NCBI GenBank assembly: GCA_034509925.1
Contig: CM067529.1
Location: 1,914,001 to 1,978,000 of the forward strand
Direction of reading: 5' to 3'
Length of the DNA: 64,000 bases
Source of the DNA: Hirudinaria manillensis
Taxonomy: Eukaryota > Annelida > Clitellata > Hirudinida > Hirudinidae
A program made the translations under genes and the position numbers. Shown piece after piece: positions 48,155-59,620 of the stretch. The first letter of the stretch is position 1. Every line of letters starts with the position of its first letter. Under the pieces are notes generated by a model, which did no database searches, was not told the DNA's origin, and saw only the letters and a list, made by a program, of their open reading frames with translations.

Positions 48155-51028
48155 TTAACCATCCAATTCTCCAGCATGGCAGGCATCCTGGTAAGACTTT
48201 GACTTCTGTTCTGGGGCAAGTTTGATCATGTCATCTATCCTCAAAATTGTGATGGCAGCTTCAGTGGCAAACTTGAGGCTCTTAATCTTGGAAACAGTTG
48301 GCTCAAGTACTCCTGCCTCTTTATTGTTTCTGACTTTACCTTCTACCAAGTCCAACCCCAGCCTGGAACATTATTTTATTGATTAAAGTTATCAGCTCAG
48401 CAATAAAGCAATAAGATTTTAACCATTTCAATTCCTTGTGCTCTGGCTTAGTCTGGGATGAGTTGTGATATGCTCTCAACTTAGCCACAAGATCAGTTGA
48501 TTCAAGAGCTGCATTGACGGCCAACTGCCTTGGAATGACCAACAGAGAGTTTGCAAACTCTGCTATTGCAGACTGTTCCCTGGAGCTCTGAAATGAGTTT
48601 GTGACAAAAGTCATAACTGAATATATGATTTAAATATTCCAAAACTAATAGTGTTTATAAGATTTGTTTATGGCAAGCAAGCATTAAAATCAGATTTTAA
48701 TAAAAATCTCAATTCACTATTGCAAAATTTGAATTGGATCACAACAAAAACAAACTATGCCATGTAATTTCAAATCTGACATTTACACAGCAAAGTCTGG
48801 AAAAAACTATATCTAGATTAGATCAATTACAAAACAAGAAGAACACCCACAAGGGAAGTAGCAAAGTTCTCCAGATAAATGGAAACAGCTGCCTCCACGG
48901 CTCCTCCGCCAGGCACGACTGATTTGGACTCCAAAACTCTTTTGATGACACACAGAGAATCGTGAAGAGATCTCTCCATCTCATCAAGAAGGAAATCATT
49001 AGCACCCCTTAGAATGATGCTAGCTGAAGTCCTAGCCTTTGGTCTAAGAAGGAATTATGAAATTGAGGAAATGCAATTGAGGAAAGGTAAGTTAGGAGAT
49101 GAATACCCTTTAATGAGGATGAGTTCATCATCACAGATTTTCTCCTGAACCACTTCCTCAGCATAACCAATGCATGAGGCATCAAAGCTCTCCTCACCCT
49201 CCAAGTTGGCAAGGGTAACAATCATCTGACCTAAAGATATTTAAGAACAATTAAATAAATCACTGTCTATTAAATGTTTATAATAGTGGTCAAAAATTCA
49301 GGCTATTGAATTCTAAATCTGTTCTATTGTTCTAAATTTAATTGTTATCACTAACCTCCAGTGGCCTTGGCAATCCTTTTGAGATCAACTTTCTTACACC
49401 TTCTGACAGCCATAGCTCCAGAATCAACAAAGTACTTAGTGCACAGATCATCAATTCCACCTGTAGTCAGGATGACATTCACTCCAGTGGATAAAATCTT
49501 CTGGATCCTCTCTTTAGTGATGTCACTCTCTCTGGAAAAATTTTGGACTGTCTCAACATGCCTTCTGAAATATTTAGGAACTCTTATAACCTACCTCTGT
49601 CTGATTGCTTCAAGTTTTGAAGGATCATCAACAAGGACTTGAACACCAAGTTTCATCTTAGCTTTCTGCAGACTGAAGTCTAAGAATGCTATTTTAGCAT
49701 TGACTATCTTTTTTGGCATAGCTGTTAATGTAACATGTCAGCAATTTACCAAAAAAAATAAATGACGAATAGAACCTTTAAGAAACAATTTGATACATTC
49801 TACTCAACATTCATTGCAGTTCCTCTAAAATAATGCTAACTAACCCTGTGCTGCAATGGTGCAGTTAAGAGCATATCCATTAATCAGTTGACTCTCAGCA
49901 GCTCTCATTCCATGAGCCTTGAGAATGTTGATGGATTTGATTGGATACTTGAAGCCACCTTTGCCATCAGAAATCTTGACTGCATTTGCAGCATCCACAG
50001 CCATTGTAGCAAAAAATTCATCATCACTGATTATGCGGTTAAGGTCATAAAGTTTGCCCAATTTAAAGATATGAATGCTAGGCAAAGAAATAAAATTTCA
50101 AGCAAAAAAAACTGATTATATGTTTGTTTACAAATCGTGGTAAAAGCAAGGATACGGCCCGATGACTTTGCTGGACATGCTAGTTTTCGCGGCATTGACA
50201 ATGCACTGTTTACCAAGCTCATCAACAGACATTGTCAAGTTTTCCTGGATATATTTGCAAGCTTCCCTGTTTTAAAAAATCAACTTTCAGAAACTGACAG
50301 AAGGAACATCTGATTCCTATCAATAAGGAAATCTAAAATGTTTCAATAAATCATGTTCACCAACTTGCATGCAAGACGATAACCACTGATAATTGATGTT
50401 GGGTGAATCTTCTGCTTGACCAACTCATCTGCATTCTTAAGGAGCTCAGCAGCTATGACAACCTAATTTGACAAATTGATCCGCATATGCAATGCAATGC
50501 AATAATTTATGCTGAGTCAAAAATCAAACATACCACAGAAGTGGTTCCGTCTCCAACTTCTTCATCCTGAAGCTGTGCAAGTTCAACCAGGACTTTCGCA
50601 GCTGGGTGATCCACCTCAAGGAGCTTCAGAATTGTTGCTCCATCATTAGTGATGGTCACATCCTTGAAAATTTGACAATAAATACCAAAAGATTTAATTA
50701 AAAAACAAAATTCTGCTTGAATTACATTCCCTTACCCCAACGTCATCGACGAGCATCTTGTCCAGACCCACAGGCCCCAAGCTGGTCTTAACAATATTTG
50801 CAATGGAACAGGCTGCCATAACTGAATAAAGCCATCGTTAAGTTAAAAGCTGTCCCAAGCCGATTAATACAGAGCGATAATACATTTCTATCAATGCACG
50901 TTTCCCGATTATGAGAAATCTCTCATGAATAAATGAAATAGTTTTAACTGCTAACCATTTTGAGTTCTAACTGACTGCCCGGTAGTGCGATCACCAGCTA
51001 CGCTAAGAGCGCTCATTGTTGACGCCAT
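48155..51028 (-). CDS. CCT1: CCT1/TCP-1 alpha, chaperonin-containing TCP-1 subunit
   Basis: About eleven exons running down from the ATG at 51028-51026 (first two 51028-50956 and 50821-50736, phases agreeing) to the stop at 48155. It is a subunit of the cytosolic double-ring TRiC/CCT chaperonin, which folds actin, tubulin and WD proteins using ATP. Signatures: [39 protein letters not shown], the ATPase motif [108 protein letters not shown], and near the end [16 protein letters not shown]. The alpha-type assignment rests on the N-terminus ([19 protein letters not shown]) and the RIDDMIKL end. It converges with the reductase gene; the two stops are ~300 bp apart. Confidence 0.95.
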
Positions 51029-51544
51029 TCTCGATAAATTCCTCACGCTTAACACTCAATAGAATAAACCGGCGAGAAGAATAAGCTCTAGATTCGGTTG
51101 CGAGAAGGTTCTACGTCTATTATCACAATTTAAAAATTAAGTAAAACTAAAAACTAAGATATATATAATTTTTAAAATTTAAATCACATTATTAATAAAT
51201 AATATGGAGGTGGTTGCTATGGAAAGTGGTTTAATCGCACATAAATTTCAACTTCTTTTGTAATTAAAAACAAAATTTTAAGTGTTATTACATTTTAAGC
51301 TTGAAAAATATGTTTAAGTTTATATGCTGCGTAGAAAAACTATAATTTTCAAATGAAAAGTTCAGTTCATTCCTCTTAGTCGATTATAACTTACCAGTTC
51401 TCTTCTTGTGGACCCTGTGATGTTAGTGAAATGGGACATTGTGGAACAGCTTCTATTCACTAAAATCTATTCACAATATATTTGTTCCATCCATTCTTAC
51501 TGTATGCCGCCACAGATTGTGAATTCAAACCCAAGAAGATTTCA
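51029..51544. other. CCT1 upstream region
   Basis: Promoter side of CCT1, running into the retroelement remnant. The first 100 bp has several CG dinucleotides; the rest is AT-rich. No gene is evident. Confidence 0.5.
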
Positions 51545-54080
51545 ATAGCAGCTTGACTGCCTCCTATCATTCTTCACTCCCTCTCAATTCTTCAATGATC
51601 TCAAAATCAAGAGCTGCGGCAAACAGCACCATTGATGAGGTGAGAAGTGCCTACTTGAGGTTGTTAAAGTCTTTTTCTTTGGTAGTAAAGCAGAGGCTGT
51701 ACTCAAATTCAGTTTAAGACGACAATAAAGAAGCCATACTGATGAGAATAGCCAAAGGTGAAGCTGCATGATGATGACAGCTACAATAAGATAAATTTTA
51801 TCAGCACTGTAACATTTTTATTGGATAAAAAATATTCTTAGCAAGAGAGAATTTTCTTCTGACTGGCTGGCTAGACACCGATGGGCATTATCCAGCTGCA
51901 TGGTTAGGTTTGTCAACTGTGTTGGTGATGCAACCATTCCTGAAGTCGGGGGTGTTCCTTAGGCTGAGTAGTGCTAGAAATTTGTCTGTCCCGTCTTCTT
52001 TTGTTTTTTTCAGTTACATTCTTAACAGTTCGAATGTGCCTATCCACCATTCCATTCGAACGTGCATTACCAGGACTTGTATACTGCCATTGGAACCCCC
52101 AGTCTCGCAAAGGTCGCATTTAAACGATGAATAACTACAACAGCTGTCTTATTTTACAATTGAATCACTTCTAAAAATTTGCTAAAGTAATCGACTGTTA
52201 TAAGATGGCCCTGAGCGTAAAAAGCGAATATGTCCACTCCAACCTTCTCCCATGGCCTACATGGGACGTCACGGGGCATCAAGATCTCCTTTTTTGGTAG
52301 ATTGCGATTATTGAGGTACACATTACAAGATAACTCATATTTTACTATGTCTTTATCAATACCTGGCCAATAGACATAATTTCTAGCTAGTTTTTTTCAT
52401 TTCGTCAATGCCTTGGTGAGCAACGTGTAGCTTTCCTAAAAGATTCTCACGCTCACAGGACGTGGGTATCAATCGGTCTGTCAACAATACCAACCCATCA
52501 GCAAGTGTCATGTCCCAAAAGGGCCGCACATTCTCAGAAGCTTCGGCTCTGGTAAGAGGCCATCCATTTCTAATGATCGATGACTTGTGCTAACTGTGAG
52601 TCCCCTAATGTTCCCCGAGCAAATCTTGCTGCCTGTCTGGTGGAAAGCTGAGCGAGTCAATGAGTGTGTGAACGGCTAATGCCATTTCTGACTCCAGCTC
52701 AGATTAGTGAGATACGTTGGTATGGGGTGCTCTGGAGAGTGTCGGGAATGTATAAATCTTTCCCTGACGCGTATTTGACTGTTAATTAATATCGTAAAAG
52801 TTTCATAAGTAATCTCTGAAGACGGGGAGACGCATCGTCAATGGATTTTTTAAAGATAGACTAGAGTGGTCTGTGATCTGTGTGAATAGTAACCGGTTGC
52901 CCATAGATCAAACAAAAACTTGTTGCAAGCGTACACTATCGCTAACAGTTCTTTCTCGATTTGGGCGTAATTGCGTCCGCATTGCGTCAAAGAACGTCTT
53001 GCATATGCTACCCGCCCCTCTTTTTTTGCACAAACATGCTCCTAATCCGTAGCTTGATGCATCTGCTTGTACCACAATTTCACTACCAGGACTGAAAAAT
53101 TTCAATATTGGAAAGCTAGCAACAGTTTGCTTGATCCGCTTGAAAGCCACTGTGTGATTTTACGACCACTGAAAACTGGAATTTTTCTTAAGCAGAGACC
53201 CCAATGGTTCCGTAGAGTTGGCCATCTTTGGGATGAATTTAGTGATCTCGCCAGCATTCCCATTAACATTCTTAGCTCTGCTATTGATTGAGGTGGTGGC
53301 ATGTTTACGATTGCTGCTACTTTCTCTGGATCTGCTTTGATCCCTTCATCTGTTACTACAGTATGTGGCCCATATACTTCACTGATCCAATACATTACTG
53401 GGTTTTTTCCATATTAAAACGAACGCCATTCTTCAAGACCCTGCTGAAAACCTCACTTAAGATTCTATCATGTTCTAGTTTATCTTATGCTGCCACAATG
53501 AAATCAAAAATGATCTTAATAACATCGATATTTCCAAATATTGATGTGTTAATTCGTTGAAATACTTCCGGAGCGATGGCAATTCCAAATGTCATGCGCA
53601 GCATTCTAAATCTGTCGAAAGGAGTGGTGAAAGTGCATAGGTGCGAACTTGCTTCATCAAGGGGAACCTGATAAAATCCTTGTGACATGCCAATAACGGT
53701 GAAAATTTCCTTTCCGTGGAATGTATGAATGACGCCATTAAGAGTTGGGATGCTAAAGTGTTACCGCAAGATACTTTTGTTGAGATCTCGGGGATTCTAA
53801 ACAGAGGCGCAATAACCCATTTATCTTCTCAACTATGAAGAGTGAGTTTACCCATTTCGTCGATTCTGTCAATGGTGTGGTGATGCCTGATTGTTCCATT
53901 GCCAAAAGTTGCTGCTTCAGACTGCGCCATGTTAGGTTTTAGATTCGCGACGTATAGTTCATGCGATTGCTAGTCCAGTGCGATGTGTAAGGCGATTTTC
54001 TTAAACAACAACACTAGTAGACCTACGTCCCCAAAGACCAGAAATCCATATTATATTACATAAAATACTGAATAAGTCCT
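51545..54080 (-). mobile_element. Decayed Ty3/gypsy-type retrotransposon pol region
   Basis: Minus-strand fragments in the order of a Ty3/gypsy pol gene, interrupted by stops and frame changes. Reverse transcriptase lies at 53950-53485 (MSQGFYQVPLDEASSH, TTPFDRFRMLRMTFG), the connection region at 53395-53102 (IKADPEKVAAIVNMPPPQS), RNase H at 53150-52908 (EIVVQADASSYGLGACL), and integrase at 52440-51913 (PWEKVGVDIFAFYAQ; YTSPGNARSNGMVDRHI). The RT catalytic box reads FDF where YxDD is expected, so one metal-binding Asp is lost. No gag and no clear LTR pair are visible. The element abuts the right-hand gene array; its 5' side passes directly into sequence shared with the repeat units (54086-54180). 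It is non-functional as it stands. Confidence 0.85.
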
Positions 54081-54085
54081 TTGCC

Positions 54086-57000
54086 AGACAAGTTAAGATT
54101 TAATCCGTTGGAGTATATATGTCCAACTAGATATCCCTTATTGTTTCTTTTATGTTAGATCCATCATGTGCAGATCATGTCAAAAGCTGATTTTTGCGAA
54201 CAAGGATGACATTCGTTCTCCTCCCCATTCGATCTATTTCAGACCCCTTCTCATTGTTATCCCGATGACAACATGAATTTCAAAATTCAAGAAATCCTTT
54301 AACATATTTATTTTCATGAGACTGCAATCAAAGATCAAACTTTATATTGTGGTTATTAATCGAAAAGTGGCACCCTATTACGAGGTACCCACGTACCACA
54401 CCTCTCCTTGGAACCAAGAAGTCGCTGAAAGATTTTCTCGTACCGGTGGCTATCCAACCGGTTTGCGTTAATCGAGCTGCTCGGCCAAATCACTATTAGA
54501 CTTTAGAAACGGTTATCCATACCAGACCCACCTCAATTAATTATTAATGCACTCGTAATATTTTTTTATATAGCATTTTAAATTTTATTTTTATTTTAAC
54601 TTCCCTATATTTTTGAAAATATTTTAACCTTACTTTTGGTATCTTTTACAGAATTGAGGCGTGAGATTCAGGACAACAAGATGGTAACTTCTGATAGGCT
54701 GTTTCTTTTTGCAGACACTGATATTATTAACAAATTCCTTTTAGCTCACTGAAACTAGTTTATAAAAATTTGAAGAAGTCGTTACGATGCTGAGGTACAT
54801 TAATGCCCATTTCGTAACTTTCAACATTCTTTAATTACACGTAAGAATCACGTTATTATTATTATTCCAGCTCTGCGCTACCTGATGTTAAAGATCAATC
54901 GTTGCTTGAAATTGATGACCTATTGTACAGAAAGGATGACAATCAGGAAGCAAATTCGTCAAGTTAGTTGTAATGGGGTTAATCCGGTACAATAATCCCT
55001 AAGGAATGCCCATCAATATTAACATAATATGTATTTATTTTGGTTGTTTCATTTTAATTTATAATGAATAGTTATAACTTTTAAAACAAATTTTTACGAT
55101 TATTTTCCAAACGCGAGCATAATCAAATTACCATCTTAGCTGCCAGCTTAATCCAGCGGAATATCCGCAGTGGGTTTCCGTTAAAGTTAAATTCGTATTT
55201 TTATGACGATTCATTTTTGAAACAGAAAAATATTCTGAAGATGAGAGCAGAAACATAAGTAGGAATTGTTTTGAAGATTATCAAATTATTTACAATCACA
55301 AGGTAAATGACCAATATTATCGTATGAAATAGAATTTCAAATATAATAATAACCAAATCTACCTTTTCTTGCAATATAACACGATAAGCATTAATATCAA
55401 TACTCAGGTAATGAATGCATGGACACCTCGCGACAATCCCCGCTTTGACAGTACATATCTTAAGCTGCTACAATATCTACCGGACGACGCACCTACGAAA
55501 AAAGTATGCCGTGAAATTTCATGGTTAGTAAAAACAAAGCAAGAAGTCTTATTTTGTAATTAATATTAATTTAAACGAATTTAGGTTATCACTAGCAATG
55601 ATAAAATCACGAGTTGACTCAAAATTGGTTACTGCGTTGAAATTTTTAAAAGTTGCATATAAAAGAATGAAAGAACCCATGCTTACGAGCCTAAGTGGCC
55701 ATTATGGTTTGTAAAATTATTTTCGATGATATAACCAATAATGTTAACTGATAATAAATTGTTACATGTGGTAAATAATAATTTTATTATTTATTTTGTT
55801 TTAATGTTTAAAATATGCGATATATTTAATGATGAAATGCATTGAAATATGAAAAATGAATTTATAGAGTATAGAGTATTTTTATGGCTGACAAATCTAA
55901 GAAAGATTCCTAATGGCAGACATGCTGATAAGAAAAGGATTTCTTGTTGGTTGTCTAAACAAGGTAGGTTCATTAAATTAACTTTTAATCTTTTCAATTT
56001 TCATTCATCTCATAATTCAAACAGCTACCGAATTGTTCCAAATGTTTGACATGAAAGAACTGAAATTACTGCAATTCGATTCGGATTACATCGATGCAAT
56101 GAAAAAGGTTTGAATATTTTTGCACTTCAAAACAATCTTAAGGGGAGTCCATAAATTAAGGGTGACTAAAATTGTGACGGGGGACTGCTGATAAACCTGT
56201 ATATGACCTTATGCAATCGCTTCAGATTTTGCTTTAATCGGTTGCCAAATTGTTAGTTTGGAAGTTTGGTATTTAAGGGAGTGAGATTTATTTTAGAGTG
56301 TGAAATGGGGGAAGGGAATTGAAATGGTTTAAAATAGCGTGCTTTAAGGACTGCCCCTAAAACCAAGCGTAATCATACTATATTGTTATATTCATTCACA
56401 TAAAATTATTTGCTGCTTAAGGGGTGTTCCAGTGTTCGACAAATATATTTGTTTACAAATGCCACTTGTCGGGAAGCAATGTCTTATCACGAGGACGACT
56501 TGTATGAATATTTTATGTCTGCACAAGATGAAGAGCAAAAAGTTGAACGTTTAAAGAATGTTCTTATTGGTATCGTAAAGGTAATATGACCAACATATAT
56601 ACCTTATGAATTAGTTAGAATAATAATTAGAAAATTTTGTAACAATTATAAAATTTATTTATCAAGTTTGATTCAAATGTTGATGATGTTCATCATGATG
56701 GAAGTTCAACGAGGTTCGTTCTTGAACGCTGCCGTACCCTTTTTTCAACATTTCACGGTTATCTAGAATATTTAATGAAGGTGAGTTGAATTACAATTAA
56801 TCACGATTAATTTTATGAAATTAACTATTTAACTTTGTATAGAATAACGATTATACAAGAGAACATTTAAGAGACATAGAAAGACATAACACTTATGTGA
56901 TAGAACCATATCTGCTGAACAATCCAAACCAGGAGGAGATTTGGAGACCTAAAATTAGGCAATTGATAAGTGAGAAATTAAATGATGCAAACTTCCTTGA

Positions 57001-58140
57001 TTATGATAAACAAGCAGCAGACGAACCCGACTATACGATCGAGAAATTTCTTTTTTATGACAACTTTATGAAGAGACTTCATGTTTTGAATATCATTCAT
57101 ACTGCATGCTGCATGAGCGAAGAATTAGTTAAGGTTTTTTTTTTATTTATTTGGAGCAATATCTTTAAGAACACTAAAAATTAATTTATTTTGTGTTTCT
57201 TCACATTATTTTTAAAATTATATTTTACAGTCTGAAGGAACATATTTTTGTTACGACAGTAAGACATTTAGAAGTTGTTATGGATCTACAATCATAAAAT
57301 ATTTGCATAACATTTTTAATGACTCATCAAAACGAGGAGACATTCCTTGGTGGATGGAGACCACCATGAAACATTGGTTAGATTTTTAATGTTTGAGAAT
57401 TCCATGCTTAAATAATCAATCTTTTTAAACATATTGTTCTTAACAGTCCATTCTTGTTTCTGCCAAACCAATTGGATTATCTGATGGAAGATCTTATTAA
57501 GCTTATGAAAGGCGAATACCTGAGTGAGGTAGGATAATATCTGTTTAAAAGTAGAAATATAAAGTCATTTATAATGTCTCAGAATGTTATTTGAATTGTT
57601 TTATCATTGAATTGATGTGTTGGGATTGTAGGTTGCAGAGGAACAAATTTATTTTGCCATTAATGTTTTGTGCGTGGAAGAAGATCCAAAGTAATCTAGT
57701 CATTATTCCGATGGTTGAGCCTGAACTTGTTTTGATTTATCTTGATTTGTAATAAAAACTTTGTAACTTTATGGATTGCACTTGTAAATAATCGTCAAGA
57801 TTCGATGCAATAACTGGTTGTAAATACTGGTTGGGTGTGCACCTAATATTTTGTTGGCCACACTAAAAATAGAGACATAAAAAATATCAACGTCATCATC
57901 ATAATGCAGACATCAATAGTTAGCAACATGGTTAATTCATTTATTCCCATTTTTGTTTTCTTCAATGCCCAAATATTTAATGGAGAATGAAGGAAGAACG
58001 CAATTGCCTTGGGCTAAAATTTAAACTTGGAATTTTTACTTTAAAAAAAAACACGTTTTAAGATGTTGCAGGCAATTACACTAATTTCAATCTTAATTAC
58101 GTAATTATTTTTTATAATATTAATAAAAATATAAACAAAG
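54086..58140 (+). repeat. Right-array unit R4, inverted relative to the left array
   Basis: Reverse-complement copy of the left unit. It begins at the retroelement edge with sequence matching the reverse complement of 345-240 in R1, passes through a single ~220-bp block (54180-54415), and runs straight into the gene. The ~0.9 kb that separates the two blocks in R1-R3 is missing, as is the first part of the gene (see the R4 gene). The unit is more diverged from R1-R3 than they are from one another. Confidence 0.9.
54655..57694 (+). CDS. Repeated unknown gene, copy R4 (5'-truncated)
   Basis: Plus-strand copy lacking the two most 5' exons: the sequence jumps from the upstream region (tggtatctttta) directly into the coiled-coil exon near 54650. 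The 3' exons remain open and in phase: PWTPRDNPRFDSTYLKLL (55420-55530), the K-rich helix exon, RKIPNGRHADKKRISCW (55895-55960), YHEDDLYEYFMSAQDEEQ (56480-56580), the variable exon at 56670-56780, the 97-residue conserved exon at 56842-57133, and the last exon ending VLCVEEDPK with stop 57692-57694. The terminal residues differ from R1-R3 (CVEEDPK for YMEEKQK). It may be a pseudogene because of the 5' loss, but there is no stop in the 3' exons. Confidence 0.6.
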
Positions 58141-58168
58141 AAATAAAAACAAATTTCAGGATGTGAGT

Positions 58169-59620
58169 ATGGAGACAAGATCAGCATATGCGGATTCTAT
58201 CGCCAATCTGCGTCAAATTTCTGTAAATATTACAAAGAAGAATGCTGTGCTTACTGCAGGGCATTTGCTTGATTTTTTACTAAAAGTAATTACACTCCCC
58301 CCCCCCCGCTTGACATTTTTAAATATTAAAGATTTGAAATTTAAATGCAACAGCTGTGACACATTTACATGGCTATATTAAGAAGTTGCTCTTCAATGGA
58401 AATCGAAGTTAGCGCTAGAGCCGGGACTGTTATGTTTGCACTGAGAAATACAAACATCCAGTAAATAAATGTAATTTTGGTCCTGTAATAAAATATATAA
58501 CTGTGTTATTCATCCTACAGTTCAGAGTTATAGAGAGAACAGTTATATTATTTGATTGGGGTTCGTCCATGTTATATCGTTCAATCGTAAAAAATGTTTG
58601 CCCTGGGGCATGATAGAGCCTTTAGAGAAATATAGACCGGGGGGCCTGCAAGGGCTAAAGGCGTATTTCCTGTCTTGGCAGATAAACAATTGACGTTATT
58701 TAGTTTTCGCGCTAAATTAGTCGATGGTTCAGACGACGTTATTTAACTTGAATATGCTCACTAAATAATCTTGGGGCTATTTGGTGTGAGTTTCGCGAAT
58801 TAACGGCTAAAGTAAATAGGCGGAGTTACGCCTGTCTTTCTAAGATCATTCAGGGATTAGAGGGCAGGTCGCATATGTTTCATGCTCCCCCCCGTCGGGA
58901 CAAAACCGATGATGTGCCCTCAAGGTCCGGGGCGGCCACCCGGGTTGTTTTGGCTGAGTACAAATAGACTATCACGAACAAGCTGGGAGGAAGGTTCAGC
59001 AAAATATGCATTTACTTAATTTCTGTGTAAGAAATTATATAGAACCAAAGGTTCCCAATGGTTTGGTGACAAAAAGCAGGAGCTCATTTCAAAAGCTGAC
59101 TTTTGAGAAAAAGGATGATATTCGTTTTTCTCCACTTACGATCTATTTTAGACCCCTGCTCGTTGATATCCCGATGACAGCATTTCAAAATTCAAGAAAT
59201 CCTTTATATTTATTTTTATAGGAGTGCAATCAAAGATCAAACTTTACATTGTGGTTATTAATCGAAAAGTGCCGCCCTATTACAAGGTACCTCTCGGAAC
59301 TATTTTCTGGTACCGCCTAGTGGCTGTCTGAGTCATCCAGCCGGTTCCCGTTAATCGAGCTGATCGGCCAAATCACTATTAGACTTTAGAAACGGTTATC
59401 CATACCAGACCCACCTCAATTAATCATTAATGCACTCGTAATATTTTTGTTATATAGCATTTTTAATTTTATTTTTATTTTAACTTCCCTATATTTTTGA
59501 AAATATTTTAATCTTATTTCTGGTATCTTTTATTATTTTCAGTGCACGATTGCGAATGAGAGATTCAAACAGCAACAGGACGTTTTTGATCGTAGAAGTA
59601 TACGCACTTATCGCGTGTAA
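58169..59620 (+). CDS. Upstream small spliced ORF, R5 copy
   Basis: Exon 58169-58285 (ATG to a GTAATT donor, 39 codons, phase 0) joins exon 59543-59620 after a TTTTCAG acceptor and stops at TAA. The predicted protein has 64 residues, charged and helical (METRSAYADSIANLRQISV; ANERFKQQQDVFDRRS). The intron of ~1.26 kb contains the conserved element and the repeat block. The frame is also open in R3 with the same splice sites. No family was recognised. It ends ~160 bp before the ATG at 59784, so it could be a separate cistron or a translated leader of the larger gene. Confidence 0.4.
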
